Assembly (NCBI RefSeq): GCF_003987345.1
Contig: NZ_PIPP01000001.1
Location: 62,001 to 126,000, forward strand
DNA length: 64,000 bases
Direction of reading: 5' to 3'
Source: Aliidiomarina shirensis
GTDB lineage: Bacteria; Pseudomonadota; Gammaproteobacteria; Enterobacterales; Alteromonadaceae
Every line of letters starts with the position of its first letter. Position 1 is the stretch's first letter. The notes beneath the pieces were generated by a model. The model saw only the letters and a program-made list of their open reading frames with translations. It was not told the origin of the DNA and did not search any database. A program made the position numbers and the translations under genes. This document shows, one piece after another, positions 16,391 through 24,403 of this stretch.

Positions 16391-18352
16391 TTAAATGTTG
16401 TCAACAAGCAATTCAAGTTTATCCAGTTCTTTACTTTTTTCCAGATATGAGGCGTATGAATTCTGAGCACTATGGATCAAGCCGTCGTAGTACATGATTC
16501 TACTTCCTGGAGATATAGCATTCATTGAGTGCTTAATTCTTTCTGGATTGGAGCTTTCTTCGGGGATCTCTTTTCCTAAAACGAATATAACCTCAATGTT
16601 TGGGTTTTTATCTCCTAAGCTTCGACAGATTTTTTTCAGTTTATCAAAATACTTTGTTCCTTGCTCGTTCAACCCGTGAAGAGTGACGGATGCTCCAGCC
16701 CGTTTTAATTCGATAATTAAATGTTTTCCCGCAGAAGTCTTATAAGCGATATCAACTCTTCCAAGCTCCTCTTTTTTGGTTAAATCATCAATTATGACAC
16801 CTTCAGCAATAAGTTTAGACTCAATTGCTTCGCTTCCTGAAGCTCTTTCCCAAGATGGATCTAAGAGCCACAGATGATTGAATAAGTATTCTTGCAGAAC
16901 TTTCTCTTTTGCGTCTTGATCTAGTAAATTATTAAACTGTTTAATAGCATCTAGGCGTGAATTCACAATGTCGCGATAAAGTGAAGCCTCAAGGGCATCG
17001 CGATCGCCCAAAAGTTCAAGAAGCTGTTGTGGGTTCGTCAGGCTATGACCAAATTCATCTGTTGAACCTCTAAGTTTCATTCTTTCGAACGCGATAACAC
17101 CATGTTTAAACATTAATTTCTGATCAACATCATTATCAACAGGGATCGAGCTAATCTGTGCGATTAAACTTTCTGCGCTTTTTCTGAATCCAGAAGGTAA
17201 TCCGTCTAACCATTGCTTGAGAGCAGGGGACTCCTCTTTTGCTTTCTCCACCTCATGCTTTTTTCTCCAATCAGACCATTTGCTCTCAACCTTATTAAGT
17301 GCTGACTTCAGGAATGCAATCAAAGCAATGTAGCGCTCATCATCTTCCTGTACTCTTTGTCGATCGCTAGTAGCAATATCTGGCTTATCGTTAGCATCCA
17401 AGAAATCAGCTTCAATCTGACCCGTTAGGTATTTAGTAAATAATCGTCCATCGTTTAGACGGTCCAAAATATTTTCGTGAAAGAGCCTTCCTCGAGAAAG
17501 AACCACTATTCCGTTCAGGTTTCCCAATTCCTCGCTATCCAACTCTTTCGGAGTCCTTGATGTTCCAATCCATCCTGAAACCTTGATATTACTTTCCCAA
17601 CCGGGGAGTGAATTCTCTAAAATACCGGTTTCCTTAACTTTAGTTGCGGCACTTGTATCAACCTCACTACCCTCAATTTTCCATAGGAACTGCAGTGCCG
17701 ATAAATCCCCTCTATCCTCCATGGTTACTGGCTGTCCGTTAATTAAAATCTTAAAATTGAACTTTTCGCCAATAACGGAGAATCTTCTTGCAAGTCTTCG
17801 ACGTAATGCTTGAACGCTTTTACCGAGGCGGGTTCGCTTAATTTCGCCCAGAGTGATTTGTGTACCTTTAGTTACAGAAAGGGCATCAACCTCCAGTGAA
17901 ACTGGCTTATAACTTCTTTCTCGTAATCGAACAGAATCTTTTATATCTGCAATACTCATTTTTAAACCGTGCGCAGAAGCTTCCCCATCTTTGATTGACT
18001 GGACTTCTATACAGTTCGCAATTGAAAATAGAGATAGCTTGCCTAGCCCTTTTCTCCCCATAACCGGTCGACCTTTTGCTGTGACCTCTCCGGTAATTGT
18101 ATCTTCAACTCTTCTTCGATACCCAACTCTTAAATATTTCTGATTCATGTCTGAAATAGACATGCCGATTCCATTATCTTTTATTGTGATTAGGTCATTT
18201 TCTTTATCGATATTTATTTCAATTAACTCTGCATCTGCATCCCAAGCGTTAGCGACAGATTCGGTAATTACTGCCGCTATATTGCTATACAAATTGATTC
18301 CTAGATGATCTAAGACGTTAAGGTCCACTGTCATTTCATATAAATCACTCAT
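16391..18352 (-). CDS. GHKL ATPase with C-terminal PD-(D/E)XK nuclease motif (MORC/MutL-like restriction protein)
   Basis: The 653-residue protein begins with a Hsp90/MutL-type ATPase: N-box E31-x3-N35 with D38 (ESVANAWDAD), G1 box DNGIGM (59-64), G2 box GRKGLGK (99-105), followed by a transducer-like segment to about 350. A helical linker leads to a C-terminal domain (about 480-640) with LQEYLFNHLWLLDP and then GRVDIAY..HLIIELKRA, giving Asp534, Glu548 and Lys550 of a PD-(D/E)XK nuclease; the layout resembles the Shedu (DUF4263) type. Iyer and co-workers described MORC/MutL-like ATPases in prokaryotic restriction-modification operons. First gene of an operon with a C5 methyltransferase. All motifs appear intact. 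Confidence 0.8.
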   Translation of the reverse strand: MSDLYEMTVDLNVLDHLGINLYSNIAAVITESVANAWDADAELIEINIDKENDLITIKDNGIGMSISDMNQKYLRVGYRRRVEDTITGEVTAKGRPVMGRKGLGKLSLFSIANCIEVQSIKDGEASAHGLKMSIADIKDSVRLRERSYKPVSLEVDALSVTKGTQITLGEIKRTRLGKSVQALRRRLARRFSVIGEKFNFKILINGQPVTMEDRGDLSALQFLWKIEGSEVDTSAATKVKETGILENSLPGWESNIKVSGWIGTSRTPKELDSEELGNLNGIVVLSRGRLFHENILDRLNDGRLFTKYLTGQIEADFLDANDKPDIATSDRQRVQEDDERYIALIAFLKSALNKVESKWSDWRKKHEVEKAKEESPALKQWLDGLPSGFRKSAESLIAQISSIPVDNDVDQKLMFKHGVIAFERMKLRGSTDEFGHSLTNPQQLLELLGDRDALEASLYRDIVNSRLDAIKQFNNLLDQDAKEKVLQEYLFNHLWLLDPSWERASGSEAIESKLIAEGVIIDDLTKKEELGRVDIAYKTSAGKHLIIELKRAGASVTLHGLNEQGTKYFDKLKKICRSLGDKNPNIEVIFVLGKEIPEESSNPERIKHSMNAISPGSRIMYYDGLIHSAQNSYASYLEKSKELDKLELLVDNI

Positions 18353-18510
18353 CTTCTAAACGATCCTTATTGTGAAGTTTGATACTTAAGGCAATGACAG
18401 AGATGTTAATCATTAGAAGTAGATTAAATTTAGCTTGATTAGAAATTCTGTATCACCTGCTTTACCATTCCGATAAATGTACAGTTTCCATTCACAGATG
18501 TCACGGGATA

Positions 18511-19010
18511 TCAGTGATTAAACGGCTTAAGCCTCTTCTGGCCGCCATCGATAATCAGCTGCTTTAATGTTGCCTCGGAGGTTTCGTCCAAGGAGCAATG
18601 CCTACTTTACCGTTTTCAGCTGGGATATCCGGATCAACGATAACGATCGAACCTTCTGGAATTGATTTGCCGCCAGTGTAACGGGTCATACGGGAGCCCC
18701 GAATGCGGAGCGCAAATGCTCGAGGACCCACACTTGTTGTGTGTGCATAATATTTTGGGGCTTCTGCCTGGCTAACATCCATTCCCAACCAATACCCTGC
18801 CTGAACCCACGAAATTAAAGGCACCTTGCCACGCAAGTCGGGGTCTGACTCAACATTTGAAGACGAACCATAAGCAAACTCGTCGAGCGTAATGCTCAGC
18901 GCTTTAGCATTCTGCCCGATGCACATACCTTTAAGGCTAGTCACGTCACTTTCCCATTGAGAAAAAGTCACATGATTTACGCCCACGGCTTTAGCTAGGT
19001 TCTTCTGCAT
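18511..19010 (-). pseudogene. CI-like S24 repressor remnant
   Basis: An XRE-HTH plus LexA/S24 fold repressor. The HTH begins abruptly (NLAKAVGVNHVTFSQWES) without its usual first 20 residues and with an in-frame stop just upstream. The S24 part includes VPLISWVQAGYW and IPEGSIVIVDPD, then loses frame after GKVGIA; the correct continuation (ETSEATLKQLIIDGGQKRLK) is present in another frame, so a one-base deletion near 18593 is implied. The last strands are also missing (stop at 18511). It probably once controlled the element and the R-M cargo next to it. Confidence 0.8.
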
Positions 19011-19113
19011 TAGCTTGCTTCAAGAGGCAAATTTTTAAAAGCAAATTGGAGCGTAATCCAGATTACGATATAGTTTCTAAACACCATTTCTGCAGAGCTG
19101 GAGCCACACCAAA

Positions 19114-19803
19114 ATGAAAACCATTGGCCTTATCGGCGGTATGAGCTGGGAATCTACGCAGGTGTATTACCGGCTGTTGAATGAAAAAGTGAAGCAGAGC
19201 TTGGGTGGGCATCATTCGGCGAAGGTGGTGTTGGTGAGTGTCGATTTTGCTGAAATTGCTGAGTTGCAGCATGCGGGTGATTGGCCGGCTACGGAGACTA
19301 TTCTCTGTGATGCGGCGCAAGCGCTTGAGCGCGCCGGTGCTGATTTTATTCTGATTGGCACCAATACCATGCACAAAATTGCCGATGAGGTAGCAGCGGC
19401 CGTTTCTGTGCCCTTGTTACACATCATTGATGTTACTGCGGCAGCGCTTAAGGCACGCAGCATTAAACGAGTTGGGCTGTTGGGCACGCAATTTACCATG
19501 GAACAGGAATTCTATCGGGCACGGCTGCAGGCTCAAGGCGTTGAAATCGTTATTCCAGAGCCCGAAGAGCGGGAGCTAGTTCATAGTGTTATTTTCGATG
19601 AGCTCTGCCAAGGTCAGTTTCTTGATGCATCAAAGCAAGCCTACCTCAAGATAATAAAGGGCCTTGCAGCGCGCGGTGCTGAAGGCGTGATTTTAGGCTG
19701 TACCGAAATTGGCATGCTGCTACAAGATGGCGATGCTTCTATTCCTTTATTTGATACCGCCGAGCTGCATGCGGAAGCGGCAGTATCTAAAGCCCTGAGC
19801 TAG
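19114..19803 (+). CDS. Aspartate/glutamate racemase family protein
   Basis: A 229-residue cofactor-independent amino acid racemase close to E. coli YgeA. The N-terminus is IGLIGGMSWEST. The usual first catalytic Cys is Thr83 (IGTNTMHK), as in YgeA, and the second is Cys196 (LGCTEIG). The Thr/Cys pair in YgeA gives specificity for L-Asp/L-Glu. It is the first gene right of the island and is convergent with the bicarbonate permease. Confidence 0.9.
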   Translation: MKTIGLIGGMSWESTQVYYRLLNEKVKQSLGGHHSAKVVLVSVDFAEIAELQHAGDWPATETILCDAAQALERAGADFILIGTNTMHKIADEVAAAVSVPLLHIIDVTAAALKARSIKRVGLLGTQFTMEQEFYRARLQAQGVEIVIPEPEERELVHSVIFDELCQGQFLDASKQAYLKIIKGLAARGAEGVILGCTEIGMLLQDGDASIPLFDTAELHAEAAVSKALS

Positions 19804-19813
19804 TGCACCTGAA

Positions 19814-20794
19814 TCACCCCAACAAAACCGCCAACACCGGTATATACACCAACACGTTCAACGGGAAGGTGATGCCGAGTGCAGCTAGCATGGCTTTGCC
19901 GATGTCGGCGCTGGGTATGGCGGCACGAATAGCGGCTGGTGCAGCTATGTAAGAAGCGCTGGCGGTTAGGGCGCTGAGCACTAAAACTGAGCCTGTGGGC
20001 AATTCTAGGTAGAATCCGAGCAACAATCCGGGCCAGAGCATTACGAGTGGTGCCAATGCGGCGAATAGCACTAAGCGCCATAGTTTGAATGGAAACGGCC
20101 GACAAATTCGAGCGGTGGTGATACCCATTTCGAGCAAGAATAGCGCCAACAGGGCGGAGAACCCGTTTAATACCAAGCCTTCAATGGATGCCAGCCCACT
20201 CGGGCCATATAACCACCCAATTACCACACCGCCCATTAATAAGATTACCCCTCGGCTCGTGAGCGCTTCGTGCCAAATGGCGCCCATACTTGCCGGAGGG
20301 TTAGAAGCTGCGGTAGTTTGCTCACCCTCAGCACCGCTAGTATTCGCAACATCTTTCTGCGCGCGCCAATGATAAAACGCCAGCATGAGCACAATGGCGG
20401 GCAGTTCAAGAATTACCAAATAGAGTGTGGTATCGGCGGCGAGTGGCAATTGATAGCTTTCCGCCAGTGCCCAGGCTACGGCAAAGGTACCGGCGCTTAC
20501 CGAACCGTAATGAGCGGCGATACTAATAGCATCAACGCGGGGCAGGCGCACGAGTTTGCGCAATACCGGAAAGAGAATTGGGGGCGACAGAAAGCCGAGG
20601 GCCATAATCAGGAAGAGGTTGCTCCACACAATACTATCGCCGTTGCTATGCAGTGCCAAACCACCTTTAATACCAATGCTGAGCATGAGAAGAATGGTGA
20701 GGATCTCGTAGATTTGTCCGGGAACTTTTAAATCCGATTTCACCAACCCTGCAATTAAGCCGAGTGCAAAAAAAGCGACAACGATATCTGGCAT
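19814..20794 (-). CDS. SbtA-like sodium-dependent bicarbonate permease
   Basis: A polytopic inner-membrane protein of 326 residues, about ten TM segments, of the SbtA/DUF897 family (motifs LLMLSIGIKGGLAL, AAHYGSVSAGTFAVA, LFLLEMGITTARI, SALTASASYIAAPAAIR). Cyanobacterial SbtA imports bicarbonate with Na+; heterotrophic versions are thought to supply bicarbonate for carboxylations, which is inference. It is divergent from a LysR gene with a shared operator-like repeat between them. Confidence 0.85.
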   Translation of the reverse strand: MPDIVVAFFALGLIAGLVKSDLKVPGQIYEILTILLMLSIGIKGGLALHSNGDSIVWSNLFLIMALGFLSPPILFPVLRKLVRLPRVDAISIAAHYGSVSAGTFAVAWALAESYQLPLAADTTLYLVILELPAIVLMLAFYHWRAQKDVANTSGAEGEQTTAASNPPASMGAIWHEALTSRGVILLMGGVVIGWLYGPSGLASIEGLVLNGFSALLALFLLEMGITTARICRPFPFKLWRLVLFAALAPLVMLWPGLLLGFYLELPTGSVLVLSALTASASYIAAPAAIRAAIPSADIGKAMLAALGITFPLNVLVYIPVLAVLLG

Positions 20795-20900
20795 GGATCC
20801 TCCATTGATTAAGCTGCTTTGAGCAATGTGCTTTTCGCAACAACCGCTGGATTATGCAGAACTCTATCTATATATAAAAATAATTGATTGCAAACTAAAA

Positions 20901-20918
20901 TATAGGTAATAATCTATA
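20901..20918. promoter_or_regulatory. Candidate LysR operator between sbtA-like and lysR genes
   Basis: The inverted repeat TATAG-N8-CTATA lies in the 157-base divergent gap, 33 bases upstream of the LysR start. Such T-N11-A type repeats are typical LysR recognition sites. Confidence 0.45.
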
Positions 20919-20951
20919 GCTGACGCCCAGAACAATTCCGCAGGAGTGTGT

Positions 20952-21845
20952 ATGCAATTGCGCCAGTTAAATTTCCGGCTACTTGAAGTATTTCAGCAAG
21001 TGGTTGAAGAAAAGAGCATTTCGGCTGCGGCTCGCAAGCTGCATTTAACCCAGCCTACGATTTCAGCGCAAATTCGCCGGTTAGAAGATGTGTGTGCAGC
21101 TGAGTTATTACAGCAAGAAGGCCGGCAGATGATACCCACGCTCGCAGGTGAGCATTTATATCGAGCTTGTGGCGATATTATGCGGCGCATGCATGAATGC
21201 ACGCAGGCCATTTCGGCGATTCGTGAGGGCGATCGCGGCACATTAAAGATATCGCTGGTGAATACCGCGCAGTATGTGATTCCGCCATTGGTAGCGAAAT
21301 TTAATCGGCAATATCCGGATATTGGTGTGGAGCTGAGTATTGGCAATCGCAGCAGTACTTTGCAGCGCTATAACAATAATGCCGATGATATTTATATCTT
21401 CAGCCACCCGCCGAGCGATTCCATGGTAAAGGCGGAGCCTTTCATGGCGAATCGCTTGCAGCTTATTGCGCCGGTGAATCATTGGGCGGTGCAGCAATGC
21501 GAGCCAGTAAGCTTCCAGCAGTTGGTAGATGAACCTTTCTTAATGCGTGAACCGGGCTCGGCCACACGCATGGTATTTGATACCTGGTTGGCCGGACGCG
21601 GTTTGTATTTAAACCACACCACGCAAATCGAGAGTAACGAGGCGATTCGAATTAGTGTGGCTGCGGGAATGGGTTTGGCGGTGCTATCGGAGCACATTAT
21701 TGATCATGGCAGCGATGCGGTTGCCCGTGTTAATACCGAAGGCTTTCCACTGCCGGGGCAGTGGTACATGGTGAGCCGCAACGATTCCAGTAATGCCAAT
21801 ATCATTGATAAGTTCCGGGTGCTGGCGTTAACCGCGAATTTGTAG
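20952..21845 (+). CDS. LysR-family regulator of the bicarbonate permease
   Basis: The N-terminal winged HTH (LRQLNFRLLEVFQQVVEEKS, LHLTQPTISAQIRRLE) and the periplasmic-binding-like effector domain are complete. The ATG at 20952 has a CAGGAG ribosome site; a GTG six bases earlier is less likely. Divergent location suggests it controls the SbtA-like permease, as CbbR/CcmR-type LysR proteins do for inorganic-carbon genes. A 51-base copy of its 3' end recurs 1.2 kb downstream. Confidence 0.9.
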   Translation: MQLRQLNFRLLEVFQQVVEEKSISAAARKLHLTQPTISAQIRRLEDVCAAELLQQEGRQMIPTLAGEHLYRACGDIMRRMHECTQAISAIREGDRGTLKISLVNTAQYVIPPLVAKFNRQYPDIGVELSIGNRSSTLQRYNNNADDIYIFSHPPSDSMVKAEPFMANRLQLIAPVNHWAVQQCEPVSFQQLVDEPFLMREPGSATRMVFDTWLAGRGLYLNHTTQIESNEAIRISVAAGMGLAVLSEHIIDHGSDAVARVNTEGFPLPGQWYMVSRNDSSNANIIDKFRVLALTANL

Positions 21846-21852
21846 CCTGCGC

Positions 21853-22836
21853 TTATTTCGCTATTTTTATTAAGTAATCAGCTAATGCACCCATACCGGT
21901 GCGTTCTCCACCTGCACGTTCTTCAGCGGCTTGGTTGTAGTTGGTATTGGTGTTCACATCGTAAACAAAGAGCTCGCCTTCGGCGTTTTCAATGAATTCA
22001 ATACCGGCCACATCAATAGCGTTATCGCTTAAAAAGCCTTCAAGCTGGCTAATGATACTGTGGCTGTTAAAGCGCTCGGTAATCGTAAACTTGTGTGCTT
22101 CTTGGGCGCTGCTGGCACTCGCACTCTCAGTCGCACTCGCACTCGGGTCGGGCTCCGCTCCTGTTGGGCAAAACTTATCTTCGATGCTGCAATTATCGGC
22201 AGGGCAAAGCTCGAAGCCATCTTCGGTATTTACTTGCACGGTATATAAAAACTTGCGGCCAACGAATTCGGCGCGGGTAATGAAAGGTTCTTTCGGCTGA
22301 ATATATTCTTGTAGCAGCCAAATACCATCGAGCGGTTCTTCGTGGTCAGTTCGTTCCACGTAAGTTTGCAATTCAGCTAACGAATTGAAGCGTTGCACGC
22401 CAAGGCCTTTACCGCCACGGTTCGGTTTTAAAATTAGGGGCCATTGATTGAATTGTTCGGCGGCCTGCAACACATGCTGTATACCTACTACTGCGTGGGT
22501 TTTCGGAACTTGTAAACCTGTTCGTTGTAGTGCGGCATATTGGGAAATTTTGCATACTTCAAGGGCAAGCACCCCGGTGTTATTCACTACGGTGCGCTGA
22601 TAGCCTTCTAACCAAGTAAGCACTGCACGGGTAAGCTCTGGTGCGAAACGGTGGCCACGCGTATGCGAAGAGGCACTCATACGGTTGTAGTAAACCGCAT
22701 CGCTGGGTTCTTCAGTAAAAGGCACTACGCCGGTATCTAAAAACATTTCGCGTGCGTTAACGCCGCGTTTGGCAAATTCTGCACGTAGTGGTACTAACCA
22801 TTCGTCGTTTTCATGAATAATAACAATATCGCGCAC
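21853..22836 (-). CDS. RimK-like ATP-grasp ligase
   Basis: A 327-residue ATP-grasp protein with the ATP-site stretch LILKPNRGGKGLGVQRF and metal-binding end FVYDVNTNTNYN. Family members add amino acids to carboxylates (RimK, alpha-L-glutamate ligases). An insert around residues 230-245 is a low-complexity Ala/Ser/Glu run encoded by short CACTCG-type repeats at about 22115-22150, a likely variable spot. It is convergent with the LysR gene (7-base gap). A C39/GNAT protein of the type often paired with such ligases lies at 7.3-8.5 kb. Confidence 0.8.
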   Translation of the reverse strand: MRDIVIIHENDEWLVPLRAEFAKRGVNAREMFLDTGVVPFTEEPSDAVYYNRMSASSHTRGHRFAPELTRAVLTWLEGYQRTVVNNTGVLALEVCKISQYAALQRTGLQVPKTHAVVGIQHVLQAAEQFNQWPLILKPNRGGKGLGVQRFNSLAELQTYVERTDHEEPLDGIWLLQEYIQPKEPFITRAEFVGRKFLYTVQVNTEDGFELCPADNCSIEDKFCPTGAEPDPSASATESASASSAQEAHKFTITERFNSHSIISQLEGFLSDNAIDVAGIEFIENAEGELFVYDVNTNTNYNQAAEERAGGERTGMGALADYLIKIAK

Positions 22837-22864
22837 TTGAACCCCTGCCTATGCCAACAAAAAA

Positions 22865-22884
22865 GATGCATTCTCAGAGGCATT
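22865..22884. repeat. 20-bp intergenic element, copy 1
   Basis: GATGCATTCTCAGAGGCATT differs by one base from copy 2 at 26672-26691. The arms ATGC and GCAT are inverted. It lies 29 bases before the RimK-like gene's ATG. Role unknown. Confidence 0.6.
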
Positions 22885-22963
22885 ACACCGCGAAGAGCAG
22901 GAGAGGATCAAATTGAAAAAGTTATATATCAGATTGTGTGGTTCTAAGGGGTAAACGCTACCG

Positions 22964-22990
22964 TTACACTTCGATTTCCACTCGATTGCG
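22964..22990 (-). pseudogene. C-terminal scrap of a GGDEF protein
   Basis: On the minus strand these bases encode RNRVEIEV then stop, matching the C-terminal RNRVETKV of the intact diguanylate cyclase at 24404. The body that should lie to the right is absent; the fragment abuts the LysR-like scrap at base 22990. Confidence 0.5.
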
Positions 22991-23040
22991 CCAACATCAT
23001 TGATAAGTTTTGGCTGCTGGCGTTAACCGCGAATTTGTAA
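22990..23040 (+). pseudogene. C-terminal scrap of a LysR gene
   Basis: The sequence encodes ANIIDKFWLLALTANL then stop, matching the last 16 residues (ANIIDKFRVLALTANL) of the LysR protein ending at 21845 with two changes. It marks a rearrangement or partial duplication of that gene's 3' end. Confidence 0.75.
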
Positions 23041-23066
23041 TGTGCTGTACTTGGAAAGCAGGCTCG

Positions 23067-23687
23067 CTAATGAGAAGCACGCTCGTAAACTGTCATCGTG
23101 AAGTTAACCGGTGCGTTAGAACGATTCTCATATGCGTGGCGTACATCCATAGTTGCTGTGAGCGAACAGTTTTCATTCAAATTAATTACTTCATTATCAA
23201 TGATGATTGTTAAGCAGCCCTTTTCAACATGAATAAGTTCAATCGTGCCCTTTGTGTGTGGATCAGAGGCAAACGTTTCGTTGGGGAGCATATGCCAACG
23301 CCAAAGCTCCACCATTACAGATCCTTTTGTTCCTGCTAATAAGCGTGCTGTTCCGCCGTGTTCCCCCTGCCAAAGTGTCGGGATGTCGTTTGGTTTGTTT
23401 ATTTTAACGTTAGGTCCATCAGAGATAGCTACGATATCAGCAACAGAAACACCAAGTGCATTCGCTAGTTTACAAAGGATCCCAATACTTGGATTAGCGC
23501 GGCCTTTTTCAATTTGCACCAGCATACCTTTACTGATTTCAGATCGTTTCGATAGCTCGTCAAGCGAAAGCTTGTGCTCTTTTCGAAACTTATTGACGCG
23601 TTCAGCAACCGCTAAACTAATTGATTCATTAATTGTTTCGTTATTTGTTTCATTATTGCCGGTCATTATATTGACTTTTGTTTCCAT
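23067..23687 (-). CDS. XRE-family regulator with cupin domain
   Basis: An N-terminal XRE HTH (VAERVNKFRKEHKLSLDELS, then SKGMLVQIEKGRANPSI) is followed by a cupin barrel (GTIELIHVEKGCLTI, VRHAYENRS). Such regulators often control transport or catabolism of small metabolites sensed by the cupin. The frame extends to 23741, but that would overlap the divergent exporter's start, so METKVN at 23687 is chosen (MTGNNE at 23666 is possible). Divergent location suggests it regulates the LysE-type exporter. Confidence 0.8.
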   Translation of the reverse strand: METKVNIMTGNNETNNETINESISLAVAERVNKFRKEHKLSLDELSKRSEISKGMLVQIEKGRANPSIGILCKLANALGVSVADIVAISDGPNVKINKPNDIPTLWQGEHGGTARLLAGTKGSVMVELWRWHMLPNETFASDPHTKGTIELIHVEKGCLTIIIDNEVINLNENCSLTATMDVRHAYENRSNAPVNFTMTVYERASH

Positions 23688-23755
23688 ATATTGAATCATC
23701 AGGGTCTTGGTATTATCAATGTGATTTATGGATGTAGTCAATGTTTGAGGCGAAT

Positions 23756-24394
23756 ATGTATGATCTTGTAAGTACGTTTGTAATGGGAATGGTCATTTCT
23801 GGAGGCTTAATAATTGCCATCGGGAGCCAAAATGCGTTTTTGTTGAAAACAGGGCTCACAAATAACCATCCTTTCACAGCAGCTACTATCTGTTTCCTTG
23901 GTGATTTCTTACTCATTGGCGCCGGTGTTTTCGGAGTTGGAGCATTAGTTAGCGTTGATAGTGTTTTGGGGATTCTATTAAGTATTACGGGGACCATTTT
24001 CTTAATATGGTACGGTTCAGTAGCGTTACGCTCAGCCATTCGTGGCACTGGAACTTTAGTTGTGGAGCAAAGCGAGCGCTCGCCGAGCCGTTTAAAAACT
24101 ACGGTTTTAATGGCAATGGCAATGACATTTCTCAACCCACATGTTTACATTGATACTGTGGTATTGATTGGTGGTGTAACGGCTAGCCTTTCGCAGAATC
24201 TAAAGCCATGGTTCGTAGCGGGAGCTTTAATCGCCTCCGCTACATGGTTCTATAGTTTAGTATTTGTGGCGAAAAAACTTTCGAACGTTCTTAATAAGCC
24301 TAGAGCATGGCAAATTATTAATACCCTTATCGCCTTTTTAATGTTTTTAATCGCTGCAAAATTATTGTATACGCTGATTGGCGTGTGGACATAA
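23756..24394 (+). CDS. LysE/ArgO-family amino acid exporter
   Basis: A polytopic protein of about 212 residues with the LysE family layout: GGLIIAIGSQNAFLLKTGL at the first helix, FLNPHVYIDTVVLIGG mid-protein, and an apparent six TM segments. ArgO and LysE export basic amino acids; substrate here is unproven. The start at 23756 (MYDLVS) is favoured over 23741 by a GAGGCG ribosome site. It faces the diguanylate cyclase with a 9-base convergent gap. Confidence 0.85.
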   Translation: MYDLVSTFVMGMVISGGLIIAIGSQNAFLLKTGLTNNHPFTAATICFLGDFLLIGAGVFGVGALVSVDSVLGILLSITGTIFLIWYGSVALRSAIRGTGTLVVEQSERSPSRLKTTVLMAMAMTFLNPHVYIDTVVLIGGVTASLSQNLKPWFVAGALIASATWFYSLVFVAKKLSNVLNKPRAWQIINTLIAFLMFLIAAKLLYTLIGVWT

Positions 24395-24403
24395 ATATAG
24401 AAG

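Larger units (their letters stand above)
9659..19060. mobile_element. Decayed integrative island at ssrA with defence-like cargo
   Basis: The segment between ssrA and the racemase gene carries a tyrosine integrase, AlpA regulator and CI-like repressor, all hallmarks of a P4-like integrative element, plus a HEPN/helical-repeat pair, a Panacea antitoxin pair and a GHKL-nuclease/methyltransferase pair. Almost all genes lie on the minus strand. The integrase has two frameshifts and a short C-terminus, the repressor is truncated and frameshifted, and a gene next to alpA is frameshifted. The element therefore looks immobile. The right boundary is placed at the repressor truncation near 19020-19060; no attR was identified. 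Confidence 0.75.

Noticed and set aside
18990-19113. Search for an attR copy of the ssrA 3' end at the right edge of the island
   Set aside because: Only a vague resemblance (GAGCTGGAGCCACACC near 19095) was seen; it does not repeat the CCAGCTCCACCA end in either orientation.
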